This document shows, piece after piece, positions 36,744-45,372 of a stretch of DNA of 64,000 bases. Below the pieces are notes generated by a model. That model made no database searches. It saw only the letters and a program-made list of their open reading frames with translations, and had not been told where the DNA came from. Numbering within the stretch: the first letter of the stretch is position 1; each line of letters opens with the position of its first letter. The stretch is from RGIG4140 sp045638265 (GTDB lineage Bacteria; Pseudomonadota; Alphaproteobacteria; CAAHEQ01; UBA3637). A program made the position numbers and the translations under genes. The stretch spans positions 1 to 64,000 of the forward strand of contig JAZUBA010000027.1 of assembly GCA_045638265.1 (NCBI GenBank), given 5' to 3'.

Positions 36744-37835
36744 ATGCTAAAAAAGATTTTTATTGGTATCATGTTTTGTATTATTGGTTTTGGATGTTAT
36801 ACATATTTATCAAAACCTAAAATTTCTGTTGTAATGAGTACATACAACCGTGCTTCCTTTTTACCACGTTCTATTGAATCCATTCTTAACCAAACCTTTA
36901 CGGATTTTGAATTTATTATTATCAACGATGGCTCACCCGATAATTCAGCTGAAATTTTAAAAAAATATGCGAAACAAGACTCTCGCATCCGAGTTATTAC
37001 AAACAAGCAAAACAAAGGATTAATTTATTCTTTGAATAAAGGATTGGATGAAGCAAAAGGCAAATATATCGCTCGTATGGACGATGATGATATTGCTTTG
37101 CCCAACAGATTTGAAAAACAGTATGCATTTATGGAAAAAAACAAAGATTTTGCTGCTGTCGGTTCTTGGGTTGCCAATCCAGATGATAACAAAAAATGGG
37201 CATTTCATAGTGAAACATCTCCTGAAAAAATAAAAGTTTTGCTATATTTAAATAAAGTGCCAATTTCTCACCCTGCCTCATTTTTAAGACGTAGTTTTTT
37301 AAACAAACATCATATTCGGTACAGTTATAAATACAAAGCTGCTGAAGATCGTAAATTTTGGTTAGATATTATAGATGCCGGTGGAAAAATAACAAACATA
37401 CCGGAAGTATTGTTATTGTTTAGATTACATGCATCAAATCCTGAACAATACTATATAGATCAAAGAAATAACGCAAACCAATTTTTTCATGATGAAATTC
37501 TATCCAGATTTGGAAAAAATACTGATTTTGACAGTTTAAACAGGTGTAAAAATCTCAAAAAAATGGCCGTTCAAAATAAAAAAATAAAACTTATTTCTCA
37601 ATCTCTTCTTGACTTATTCATTAAAGATGAGTGTCCTCTTGATGATAACAATGAAGTAGTACATCCGTTGTGGGCGGGTTATTTTAGTTTTAATGGCAAC
37701 AGGGTGTGTAGATACAAACATCCGGATTGTGCGACAATCGTTAATCAAACATCAAATGTAATGACAATCAAATGGGATGCTTGGGGAGAAGAAACTTTTG
37801 AAAACAAAGAGGGTGTTTGGTTTTTTAAGCAATAA
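36744..37835 (+). CDS. GT2 glycosyltransferase with N-terminal hydrophobic segment (3)
   Basis: 363 aa. A hydrophobic segment (about 5-22) is followed by PKISVVMSTYNR, IINDGS, ARMDDDDIALP and AEDRKFWLD. The C-terminal 60 residues contain the KWDAWGEETFENKEGVW motif shared with the preceding protein. It is closely related to gene 2 in the tandem set and probably arose by duplication. AAGAGA lies before the ATG. The cluster likely builds or decorates one surface glycan. Confidence 0.85.
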   Translation: MLKKIFIGIMFCIIGFGCYTYLSKPKISVVMSTYNRASFLPRSIESILNQTFTDFEFIIINDGSPDNSAEILKKYAKQDSRIRVITNKQNKGLIYSLNKGLDEAKGKYIARMDDDDIALPNRFEKQYAFMEKNKDFAAVGSWVANPDDNKKWAFHSETSPEKIKVLLYLNKVPISHPASFLRRSFLNKHHIRYSYKYKAAEDRKFWLDIIDAGGKITNIPEVLLLFRLHASNPEQYYIDQRNNANQFFHDEILSRFGKNTDFDSLNRCKNLKKMAVQNKKIKLISQSLLDLFIKDECPLDDNNEVVHPLWAGYFSFNGNRVCRYKHPDCATIVNQTSNVMTIKWDAWGEETFENKEGVWFFKQ

Positions 37836-37867
37836 TTTCAAATTTTAATATATGAGGGATAATTTTT

Positions 37868-38719
37868 ATGATTTATCAACAATTATCATTATCGGATATT
37901 CAAAAAAACAAAAAACTATCTCAAATTTGGAATTTAGTTTGTGAAGCACACAAAGGACAAAAAAGAAAAGGGACGAAAAATGGCATTCATCCTGATTATA
38001 CAACTCATTTATTTAAAGTTATGGAAATCATGGCAAATGTTTTGGGTAATCCCAAACAAACCATTCAAAATAAAAATTTATTGCCATTATTTGCTATGGC
38101 TTTAACTCATGATATGATTGAAGATACCGTTATAAATTCACAGGAAAAACTAACGCGAGTTTTAGAACCAATTTTAGGAACTTCTGGTGCAAAAAATATT
38201 GCATTTGTTATTCAAGAACTATCTAACCCGCCACAAGGCTTTTCTGGAAATACGAAACAAGAACAGGATGAAGCAAAAAAAATATGGCAAATTACCCATG
38301 TTAAAAATATATCTGTTTTTGCAAAAATGGTAAAAATGGCCGATCAAATATCTAACATGATAGATTGCGTAGATATGAATATGACAACAGTTAACAAACA
38401 AGGAAAAAGAATAACCGAATGGTCAACCAAAAAGAAAGAATCATATACAAACAAAGCCCTATCTGTTTGTCATGCTTGTTTAATCGGTACTCAGAACACA
38501 TCCAACCAACAAAAAGAAGTTTTTTGCAAACTAATGAATTTGGCACACTCTACTTATGATTATACAATTTTAAAAATAAACAATCCATTTGTAGAAAGCA
38601 TGGATTTTTATAATACACTGCATTATTCTGCAAAACAACGAAATTTGTTTGAAATAAAACCGTTGTTTGTTACGAAATCAGCTTTTCATATCACAAACAG
38701 TTTTATCAATGAAAAATAA
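37868..38719 (+). CDS. HD-domain protein similar to (p)ppGpp hydrolases (MESH1/SpoT-HD type)
   Basis: 283 aa. The HD-fold residues are visible: a first His in YTTHLFKVME (H47), HDMIEDT (His81-Asp82, Glu85-Asp86), and VKMADQISN later. HDxxEDT is the signature of RelA/SpoT hydrolase domains. No synthetase, TGS or ACT domain is present, so it would be a small alarmone hydrolase or a related nucleotide phosphohydrolase. The C-terminal 90 residues are not recognised. It lies downstream of the GT2 genes and is convergent with pnuC. Confidence 0.75.
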   Translation: MIYQQLSLSDIQKNKKLSQIWNLVCEAHKGQKRKGTKNGIHPDYTTHLFKVMEIMANVLGNPKQTIQNKNLLPLFAMALTHDMIEDTVINSQEKLTRVLEPILGTSGAKNIAFVIQELSNPPQGFSGNTKQEQDEAKKIWQITHVKNISVFAKMVKMADQISNMIDCVDMNMTTVNKQGKRITEWSTKKKESYTNKALSVCHACLIGTQNTSNQQKEVFCKLMNLAHSTYDYTILKINNPFVESMDFYNTLHYSAKQRNLFEIKPLFVTKSAFHITNSFINEK

Positions 38720-38747
38720 ACCTATTGTTTTTTTGCTATTTGTGATG

Positions 38748-39329
38748 TTAAAGAGATAATTGTTCCCGTTTCTGTCTTTTTACGCTTTTCATAATTTTTT
38801 TCCATTGGATATAAGATAAAACAGCCAGAACAGTCCAAATAATATTCAAAGATAACAAGTAAAAAGCCGGTTGAGGTAATAAAGCATATTGAATAATATA
38901 ACAAATATCATTGAGAAACCAGACTATCCATGTATCAATTTTACGACAAACCATATAATATGTTGCTACAAAACTGGAAACCGTTGTAACAGAGTCTATA
39001 ACGGGAAGTGGATCATCCGTTTGTTTTAATAACCCCATAAGGCAAATTGTTCCTAATAGAATAAAAACAGTACATCCTATTTTTTCCCAATAAGAACACT
39101 CCTGAATAGCTTGTTGTTTTCGTTTTGGATTCCACAAAATAAATCCAACAACCCCTACAATCAGATAAAAAGCAGAATTGCACATATCACCGTATAATTT
39201 ATTCATTATTGAAAATACAACTAAAAAAGACATTTGTAAAATATAAAAAATCCAATGAACTCTTTTATTAAACAGTACAAAAACCCCCTGCAACAAACCT
39301 AAGATTGTTGCTCCTATTTCAAAAAACAT
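38748..39329 (-). CDS. pnuC: Nicotinamide riboside/mononucleotide transporter PnuC
   Basis: 193 aa, the usual size, with about seven helices. Recognisable blocks are GATILGLLQGVFVLFNKRVHWIFYI, the WNP turn near 70, and WFLNDICYIIQYALL near the C-terminus, typical of PnuC. It imports nicotinamide riboside by facilitated diffusion, with trapping by phosphorylation. It is the last gene of a leftward operon with an NMN adenylyltransferase, which supports the NAD-precursor role. An AGGAGA ribosome site precedes the ATG. Confidence 0.88.
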   Translation of the reverse strand: MFFEIGATILGLLQGVFVLFNKRVHWIFYILQMSFLVVFSIMNKLYGDMCNSAFYLIVGVVGFILWNPKRKQQAIQECSYWEKIGCTVFILLGTICLMGLLKQTDDPLPVIDSVTTVSSFVATYYMVCRKIDTWIVWFLNDICYIIQYALLPQPAFYLLSLNIIWTVLAVLSYIQWKKIMKSVKRQKREQLSL

Positions 39330-39345
39330 TGCTTTCTCCTAAAAT

Positions 39346-39741
39346 TTATTCTTTTTCACGTATCTGGTGTGGTAGATATTTTTTAATGATTGGCAAATAA
39401 GTCGTTATATATTCCGGATAGTATTTTATAAGCGTATCATAAGCATTTAACGGTTTATCCGGTTTAGTCATTCTGGCGCATTCCCAGTCAATAATAGTAT
39501 CTAACAAATCATTTTGTGATTTTTTAAGTTTGTTTTGCACATGATGACGATTGTACTTTTGATGAAATTGATGTATTTCAGGAATACTCATCCAAAAGCA
39601 AAACAAATACAGAAGTGTTTTCTCAATGTCGTGAAGATACCCGCCAAGGGTATTTTTTCCACGTAATTGTTTTTCAACTTTTAAAAAAGCTATTTTATGC
39701 TTTAATGTATATAAAGATTTTTGTAACCTGTCCATTAACAT
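39346..39741 (-). CDS. HD-like small protein (resembles DUF5662)
   Basis: 131 aa with no membrane segment. Conserved-looking residues are HK near 14, GGYLHDIEKT (His-Asp), HQKYNRHHVQNK, and DWECARMTKP. This pattern recalls DUF5662-type HD phosphohydrolases. It sits between the CofE-like gene and pnuC in the operon, 16 bp before pnuC, so a role in NAD-precursor handling is plausible. The family call is from memory of the pattern and is moderate. Confidence 0.55.
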   Translation of the reverse strand: MLMDRLQKSLYTLKHKIAFLKVEKQLRGKNTLGGYLHDIEKTLLYLFCFWMSIPEIHQFHQKYNRHHVQNKLKKSQNDLLDTIIDWECARMTKPDKPLNAYDTLIKYYPEYITTYLPIIKKYLPHQIREKE

Positions 39742-39794
39742 ACAGTCTCCTTAAATAAAGAAGTTAATTAAGTTAAATATTTTTGTGATGAATT

Positions 39795-40985
39795 TTAAAT
39801 TTGTGGAATACCTGTTGAATAATTATCAAAATAACCTTTAATTAAAACAACAGGCGTTCCCTTATCTCCGGAACCAGTTGTTAAATCACACAAAGAACCG
39901 ACCAAATCTGTAATTTGACGCGGAGTTGTTCCTAAAGCGTAAAAATCATTTCCTGACTCTTTTTGAGCTATGGCCTGTTTAATAGCTTCTTCCGGATTGG
40001 TTGTATTATTATCAGCAACTGCTTTAATTTTGATTTCATTTGGCATACCTTTTAACCCATCTGTATAACCAGGGGAAACAACCGGATCTGCAAATTCCCA
40101 TATTTTGGTACGAGGACACTTAAATCCACCATCTCCGTATATCATAACTTCAATGTTTTTACCTATTTTTTCCTTAAACAAATTTTGTAGTTTTTGGCAA
40201 AACGCTTTTGAATCACGAGGGAATAATTTTAAACGGTTTTTATCTGAATAGTTTGACCCCAAAACACCATATTCACTCCACCCGTGTTGGGTACTTGGTG
40301 TATTACAAATATCATCTAATCCATAAACAACTGCACCTGCATTTTTTAATATATGCTTGTGTCTGTTACGCGTATGAATACTAGCAACAACAACTTGATT
40401 TGTATACTGCAAAATATCTTTTGGATTGTTGAGTAAAACAATTTCAATATTAGGAGAAACATCTTCATACATTTGAATATAATCCACACCTGTAATCGGA
40501 TGACGGAAGGTACCAAATGTTTCCCGAAATTGTTTTTTACTTAAAACATCTGTATAAGGATTAACATTTGAATTGAATAAATCATCTTCATCCATAATAG
40601 CATTGCCAACTTCATCAGATGGATATGATAAACATACATAAACTTTTCCTTTAACACCTTTAGCAATTCCTTCTAAAATTTTAGCAAAGCGATTGCGGGA
40701 TAAAATCGGAAAAGCTATGGCTACATCACCATTCGGAAATTTACTTTCAATATCATGAGCAATATCATCGGTTGTTATATAGTTACCTTGTGCGCGAGCA
40801 AGAAACGATTCCGTAATTCCAATAATATCATGATTATTGAGTGTAATAGGTTGATAAGTTGTATTTTGAGCCTGAATAACCGTCTCACAGATAATAGAAG
40901 CAATATCTGCGCCCTGTGTAATAATCGGCATTCTAATTCCATAAACTGATGTACCGACATATCGTGTTTCTAAATGTTTATTCAT
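39795..40985 (-). CDS. CofE-like ligase (coenzyme F420-0:L-glutamate ligase family)
   Basis: 396 aa from the ATG at 40985, chosen because AAGGAG lies upstream; an earlier in-frame ATG has none. The sequence follows the long bacterial CofE-like family: RYVGT..YGIRMPII, ITESFLARAQGNYIT, FPILSRNRFAKILEGIA, LSYPSDEVGN, VYGDGG-type GxG, and the C-terminal TTPRQITDLVGSLCDLTTGSGDKGTP. The family forms amide bonds to amino acids using GTP, but F420 is not expected in this organism and no other F420 genes are seen. Its place between an NMN adenylyltransferase and PnuC suggests a different, pyridine-related substrate; this is inference. Confidence 0.8.
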   Translation of the reverse strand: MNKHLETRYVGTSVYGIRMPIITQGADIASIICETVIQAQNTTYQPITLNNHDIIGITESFLARAQGNYITTDDIAHDIESKFPNGDVAIAFPILSRNRFAKILEGIAKGVKGKVYVCLSYPSDEVGNAIMDEDDLFNSNVNPYTDVLSKKQFRETFGTFRHPITGVDYIQMYEDVSPNIEIVLLNNPKDILQYTNQVVVASIHTRNRHKHILKNAGAVVYGLDDICNTPSTQHGWSEYGVLGSNYSDKNRLKLFPRDSKAFCQKLQNLFKEKIGKNIEVMIYGDGGFKCPRTKIWEFADPVVSPGYTDGLKGMPNEIKIKAVADNNTTNPEEAIKQAIAQKESGNDFYALGTTPRQITDLVGSLCDLTTGSGDKGTPVVLIKGYFDNYSTGIPQI

Positions 40986-41066
40986 TTCATTTTCTCCTTG
41001 ACAGTAGGTGGTGAATTGATTTGTCTCGACTGTCCCCTCAAGACCCAAACCAATGAAAAGTTAACC

Positions 41067-41609
41067 TCAACTTTTCTGTATAAATCCATCTCCGTAAAAA
41101 TTCTTGGCAATCAACTCCAAGTTTTCCGGATGGACAAACTCTTTATATCTTTCATCTTGTAATTCAATCATATCACGAACCATATTGCCGGATAAGAAAG
41201 GAAAATTTTGTGTTGTTCTGGAACAAATTTCAACATGGGATATGTCATTTGTAAAAAAAAGATATTCACGTTTATCCCCGACATAAATCACATCTGGCAT
41301 CGGCCTATTAGGTAATTCACGTTTAATTGTTTCCAATACATGACAATTCCAAGGAATATTTGTGACGTCTTTAACCGGAATAATTTGTAATCTGGCATAA
41401 CCTTCTTGATGACGCCAAACATTTTGAATCATTTTTTTTCGTGTGAAATACGGCAATGGATTTGAGTACGTGCCACTTTCTTGTGCTGCACCAATTAAAA
41501 CAGTTCCCATTTCGCACTCAGACATCATCTGTCTGATAAGCCTATCATGTCCAATATGAAACGGCTGACAACGTAGAATACAAAATCCGTGTTTATATTT
41601 AAAAGTCAT
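41067..41609 (-). CDS. Nicotinamide-nucleotide adenylyltransferase (NadM-like)
   Basis: 180 aa from the ATG at 41609, chosen because AAGAAAGG precedes it; an ATG nine codons earlier has no such site. The nucleotidyltransferase motif CQPFHIGHDRLI replaces the usual GRFQPFHxGH. GAAQES and YFTRKKM follow, and LSGNMVRDMI near 146 is the ISGTxIR-type motif. It would join NMN and ATP to form NAD. It is first in the operon with the CofE-like ligase, the HD-like gene and pnuC. The archaeal-like short form fits NadM and the NadR adenylyltransferase domain; no kinase domain is attached. Confidence 0.85.
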   Translation of the reverse strand: MTFKYKHGFCILRCQPFHIGHDRLIRQMMSECEMGTVLIGAAQESGTYSNPLPYFTRKKMIQNVWRHQEGYARLQIIPVKDVTNIPWNCHVLETIKRELPNRPMPDVIYVGDKREYLFFTNDISHVEICSRTTQNFPFLSGNMVRDMIELQDERYKEFVHPENLELIAKNFYGDGFIQKS

Positions 41610-41622
41610 AAAAAAACCTTTC

Positions 41623-41721
41623 TTACGAAAGGCCATGCATCAACGGAAGATAATTCTCTCCTAACAGATGACCGGCCAAGTCTGTTGTTCCCACCCATTG
41701 CCCTCGGATGCCTGAACGCAT
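41623..41721 (-). ncRNA. GC-rich leader of the NAD operon: candidate structured RNA or 32-codon ORF
   Basis: The leader is clearly richer in G+C than its surroundings. On the minus strand GCATC near the start can pair with GATGC near the end (5 bp), enclosing a perfect AACAGA/TCTGTT hairpin with a 12-base loop. An open frame of 32 codons (MRSGIRGQW...MHGLS) also fills the same stretch, and its TAA overlaps the ribosome site of the NadM-like gene. I cannot match it to a known riboswitch. The two readings exclude neither each other nor chance. Confidence 0.4.
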
Positions 41722-41723
41722 AT

Positions 41724-41753
41724 AATTTATCATATGTTTAAATCATTGTCAAC
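41724..41753 (-). promoter_or_regulatory. Candidate promoter of the NAD operon
   Basis: On the minus strand TTGACA (41753-41748) and TAAATT (41729-41724) are 18 bases apart, just ahead of the GC-rich leader. A TATGAT in the same interval is closer to consensus but too near the -35. The transcription start would fall at or just inside the leader ORF. Confidence 0.45.
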
Positions 41754-41769
41754 AGCAAAATTATATGTT

Positions 41770-43194
41770 TTAAAATTGGAAATAAATAAACGGACTATAA
41801 CTGGTTGCCGTTAAAAATACAATCGATATAAAAAATGATAAAATTAAAAACAAGTCAAAACACACTTTTGTAAATACATTTTTAGACATAATTACCATTA
41901 ATTTTTTGCCCAATCCCACGGAAAGAACAAACCCAACGACAAAAATCATCCAACTACCGGAAGAAACATAAAATCCTAAACCTAAATCTGTTTGAAATGA
42001 GATGGTATTAAATAATCCTTTTATATATAAACATGCATAATTTAAATCGGGTGCTCTAAAAAAGACCCAACCGAGTAAAACAACAAATACAGTATAAATA
42101 TACGTAACAATTTTAAATATGTATTTTGCATAATTTAAAGATATATTGAAAAAAGATTTGATATATGAAATTATTTTTTCAAACATAATAAATAAAGCAT
42201 ACCATAAACCCCAAATAACAAATGTATATTCTGCACCATGCCATAATCCCGTCAAAAAGAAAACAATAAATACATTCCGTAATGTATTTTTTAATCCCTT
42301 TCTGTTGCCACCTAATGGAATATAGACATATTCTTTAAACCATGAGGATAATGAAATATGCCATCTACGCCAAAAATCCGTAATAGAATTGGCTAAATAA
42401 GGATAATTAAAGTTTTCTAAAAATTTAAATCCGAAAATACGACCTAAACCGATTGCCATATCAGAATATCCAGAAAAATCAAAATAAATTTGCAATGCAT
42501 AAAAAAGAATACCAACCCATAAAATTAGAGGTGAAAGTTCTTGAATTGGCATACTAAAAATTTTATCCACACTCATTGCTAAGGTATCTGCAATAATAAT
42601 TTTTTTAGATAAACCGATTAAAAATCTTTGACATCCTAAATATATATCTGTTACTTTATGTTGACGTTGTGTTAATTGTTGCTCAATGGTTTCGTATCGA
42701 ACAATGGGTCCGGCAACAAGTTGGGGAAACATTGAAATATATAATGCCAAATTAAAAAAGTTTTTCTGCGGTACATGTCCCCGATAAACATCTACCAGAT
42801 ATGAAATAGCTTGAAAAGTATAAAAAGAAATGCCAATAGGTAATATAACAGATTCTATAACAATTTTTTGTGTTGTGACATCATTAAAAAACAAAACAGC
42901 AAAATTAAAATATTTAAAATAAAAAAGACCGCTTAAAATTAAAATAACAAACAATAACAAAGAACACTGTTTTAAACCTGTGGTTTTAATTTGATAAATA
43001 CAAATACCTCCGACATAGGTAGCAAAAATAACCAACAGCATATAAAATAAATATTTGGGTTCACTCCAAGCATAAAAAAAACAGCTAAAAACAAGTAAAA
43101 ATAAGTTTTTCACCGTTATATTCGGTGAACAAAAATAGAAAAAAAGAACCAGAGGCAAAAAGTAGCATAAAAATATAAAAGACGAAAAAACCAT
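41770..43194 (-). CDS. MBOAT family O-acyltransferase, second copy, lacking one conserved His
   Basis: 474 aa, a paralogue of the gene at 32813. It keeps LPIGISFYTFQAISYLVDVYR, FPQLVAGPIVRY, FDFSGYSDMAIGLGR, FWRRWHISLSSWFKEYVYIPLGGNR and GLWHGAEYTFVIWG. The following motif, WHG in most AlgI-type enzymes and in the first copy here, reads WYA, so the second conserved His is Tyr. It may be altered in activity or use another donor. Its ATG overlaps the stop of the AlgJ-like gene upstream (TAATG), so the two are translated together. Confidence 0.88.
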   Translation of the reverse strand: MVFSSFIFLCYFLPLVLFFYFCSPNITVKNLFLLVFSCFFYAWSEPKYLFYMLLVIFATYVGGICIYQIKTTGLKQCSLLLFVILILSGLFYFKYFNFAVLFFNDVTTQKIVIESVILPIGISFYTFQAISYLVDVYRGHVPQKNFFNLALYISMFPQLVAGPIVRYETIEQQLTQRQHKVTDIYLGCQRFLIGLSKKIIIADTLAMSVDKIFSMPIQELSPLILWVGILFYALQIYFDFSGYSDMAIGLGRIFGFKFLENFNYPYLANSITDFWRRWHISLSSWFKEYVYIPLGGNRKGLKNTLRNVFIVFFLTGLWHGAEYTFVIWGLWYALFIMFEKIISYIKSFFNISLNYAKYIFKIVTYIYTVFVVLLGWVFFRAPDLNYACLYIKGLFNTISFQTDLGLGFYVSSGSWMIFVVGFVLSVGLGKKLMVIMSKNVFTKVCFDLFLILSFFISIVFLTATSYSPFIYFQF

Positions 43195-44339
43195 TACTTC
43201 ACCTTTAATAAATCTTTTAATTTTAAATCAGACACTGCCAAAATAAGAATATTCGGCTTTTCAATTTTAAATTCTTTGATTCGTTCGTTAAATTGGATAC
43301 CCCATTTTTCTTTTGGCATATTAAAACGAAAAGCACGAACCCTCTGAAAAGTGGCACTTAAAAAAGAATGTAAATATGTTGCATAACTATCACCAATAAT
43401 ATAAACATTAAATGGTTGTCCGTTGTTATATGTAGAATGTCTGAAATTTTTATCCCAATGTATTTGAATATCATTTTTGTTTTTATAAGTAAAATGATTA
43501 TAAGTAAAATCTTTTTCTGTTATTTTGGGTTGATGTTGATTTCCTTTTCCGATTTTAGGATATTTTCCAACATCATAAGGTCGGTATGGTAATGTTTTTG
43601 TGATAAAAAAATTATCTTTTGATAAGGCCTGTGTGTTAGAAAAATCCTTTTTTATTTGCTTCATTAATTGCTGATACACAAAAAAAGCCCCTTCTTCAGA
43701 CCAATGTGATTCATCTTTATAATATAACAATTCGTTATTTAAAAAAGAAAACGCAATCAATTCCTTTTCTAGTGGGACAATCGTAATATCTTCCGGAATT
43801 TGTTTTTTTAATTGCATCACCGTACTGTCATCTTCTTTTCTTAAAATAAAATCAGGCATAAACCGACTATAAATACGACTCTTATCCGGAGGAAACATCA
43901 AATAAAATTTTACCTTATTTTCATCACACCACTTTTTCATATACTTTAAATTTTCAATGATTTTGGCTTGTTCTGTATGTGTAAGCAGTTTGTAATTTTG
44001 ATATGATTTTAATACAGGCAAATTATACTGAACCGGATTTTGGACTGCAAATATCCAATTCTCTTTACCAACAATATTTTGAGTGTTTAAAGATGCTAGT
44101 TTTAAATTAAATGAAAAATAAACAGTTAATATTTTTTCTCTAAAAGGAATATGATCTGAAATATAGGTTTCTAATTCTTTTCTTTGAGCAAACGGTTTTT
44201 GAGGTATCTCACTTAAACGTCTTGATTCTAATTGACTTTCATTTTTTCTTACATCCAAATAAAAACCTAAAAACAGCAAAAAACAAAATGGTATTAACAC
44301 AAAAAATAAGTGATATATATTTTTTAACATTACTTTCAT
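43194..44339 (-). CDS. AlgJ/AlgX-like O-acetylation protein, second copy
   Basis: 381 aa, the normal AlgJ size. An N-terminal signal anchor (about 8-28) is followed by the RRLSEIPQKPFAQ opening of this family and the SDHIPFREK step. The acid/His block is KDESHWSEEGAFF and the Ser block is YIIGDSYATYL. It should act in the periplasm with the MBOAT encoded next. It lacks the extra N-terminal domain of the first copy (31057). A promoter with 17-bp spacing lies upstream. Confidence 0.82.
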   Translation of the reverse strand: MKVMLKNIYHLFFVLIPFCFLLFLGFYLDVRKNESQLESRRLSEIPQKPFAQRKELETYISDHIPFREKILTVYFSFNLKLASLNTQNIVGKENWIFAVQNPVQYNLPVLKSYQNYKLLTHTEQAKIIENLKYMKKWCDENKVKFYLMFPPDKSRIYSRFMPDFILRKEDDSTVMQLKKQIPEDITIVPLEKELIAFSFLNNELLYYKDESHWSEEGAFFVYQQLMKQIKKDFSNTQALSKDNFFITKTLPYRPYDVGKYPKIGKGNQHQPKITEKDFTYNHFTYKNKNDIQIHWDKNFRHSTYNNGQPFNVYIIGDSYATYLHSFLSATFQRVRAFRFNMPKEKWGIQFNERIKEFKIEKPNILILAVSDLKLKDLLKVK

Positions 44340-44366
44340 ATTACCTTGACTTGTTTATTTTTGTGT

Positions 44367-44395
44367 AGCATAATATGCTTCTTTTTTATTGTCAA
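44367..44395 (-). promoter_or_regulatory. Sigma-70-type promoter of the second AlgJ-MBOAT pair
   Basis: On the minus strand TTGACA and TATGCT are separated by exactly 17 bases, about 30 bp before the start codon at 44339. Confidence 0.6.
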
Positions 44396-44520
44396 ATAAA
44401 ATATTTACAAAGAAAATTATTGTCAATTTAAAATTGCAAAGGTGATGAAAACAAACTATCCAGTAAGAATGCTTCCAGTGTTTTAAAACATTATTGATAA
44501 CTAATTTTAACAGGATTCAT

Positions 44521-45315
44521 ATGAGAAAATTAATAAATTATTTGTTTGTTATTGGTTTGATTTTGTTAGGATGGAGTATTTTTGTTGAACCTCATATATT
44601 AACACAAACAATATATACCCTTAAAAATGAACAATTAAAAGGATTAAAAATTGTTTATATAAGTGATATTCATGCCGCCCCATATCATCACTGGTTTTTG
44701 AAACATATTGTTAAATCTGTTAATCAATTAAAACCGCATATTATCTTATTAGGCGGTGATTTTGTTAAAGGACATAAAGAAAAATCATCAATGGATATGA
44801 ATAAAATTGCTTTAACTCTCAACCAGTTAAATTCTCCATTGGGTATATACGCCGTATTAGGTAATCATGATGGTTATATTAACTCAGAAAAAATGAGTCA
44901 AGCTTTAACGCAGAACGATATTATGGTTTTATCTAATAAAAACAAACTTATTCAATATAAAAATAACTCTTTTTATATTGCCGGCATAGAAGACATGCTT
45001 ACAGGAGATCCAGATATACAAAAAGCCATTCCCAATTCAAATTTGCCGATTATTTTATTATCACATACCCCAGATATGTTTCCTCAAGTACCATCAACTG
45101 TTTTTTTAACACTATCCGGACACACACATGGCGGACAAATAAAAATGCCTTTTTGGGGTGCTGTTTTGGTTCCATCTATATATGGAACTCAATATGCTGA
45201 AGGATTAATTAAAGAAAACGGTAAAAATTTAATTGTCAGTCGGGGTATCGGAACAAGTATTTTGCCAATTCGGTTTAATTGTTTTCCTGAAATTGTAATT
45301 ATAAAGTTTGAATAA
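44521..45315 (+). CDS. Membrane-anchored metallophosphoesterase (YaeI type)
   Basis: 264 aa from the ATG at 44521, with AGGA upstream; an ATG nine codons earlier is less well placed. An N-terminal anchor (about 5-22) precedes the calcineurin-like fold: SDIH (Asp49, His51), GGDF, GNHDG, a later LSHTPD and GHTHGGQ. All metal ligands are present. The YaeI/YkuE group cleaves phosphoesters at the membrane and is linked to lipid A-type UDP-sugar pyrophosphates or other lipids. The exact substrate is unknown. Confidence 0.88.
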   Translation: MRKLINYLFVIGLILLGWSIFVEPHILTQTIYTLKNEQLKGLKIVYISDIHAAPYHHWFLKHIVKSVNQLKPHIILLGGDFVKGHKEKSSMDMNKIALTLNQLNSPLGIYAVLGNHDGYINSEKMSQALTQNDIMVLSNKNKLIQYKNNSFYIAGIEDMLTGDPDIQKAIPNSNLPIILLSHTPDMFPQVPSTVFLTLSGHTHGGQIKMPFWGAVLVPSIYGTQYAEGLIKENGKNLIVSRGIGTSILPIRFNCFPEIVIIKFE

Positions 45316-45329
45316 TTTTCTATTTTGAT

Positions 45330-45358
45330 TTGACAATAATGTCATATTGTTATATAGC
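45330..45358 (+). promoter_or_regulatory. Candidate promoter of the Nudix gene
   Basis: TTGACA (45330-45335) and TATAGC (45353-45358) are 17 bases apart. They are followed at once by the perfect 14-bp palindrome at 45359-45372. Confidence 0.5.
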
Positions 45359-45372
45359 ATTATTGCAATAAT
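45359..45372. promoter_or_regulatory. Perfect palindrome at the expected transcription start
   Basis: ATTATTGCAATAAT is a perfect inverted repeat placed directly after the -10 element and just before the AGGAGGG ribosome site of the Nudix gene. That position suits an operator or a 5' hairpin. Confidence 0.35.

Noticed and set aside
39795..40985. Nicotinate or nicotinamide phosphoribosyltransferase for the gene beside the adenylyltransferase
   Set aside because: The operon context suggested it, but the sequence blocks (ARAQGNY, PILSRNRF, TTPRQITDLVGSLCDLT) are those of CofE-like ligases and no phosphoribosyl-pyrophosphate motif is seen.
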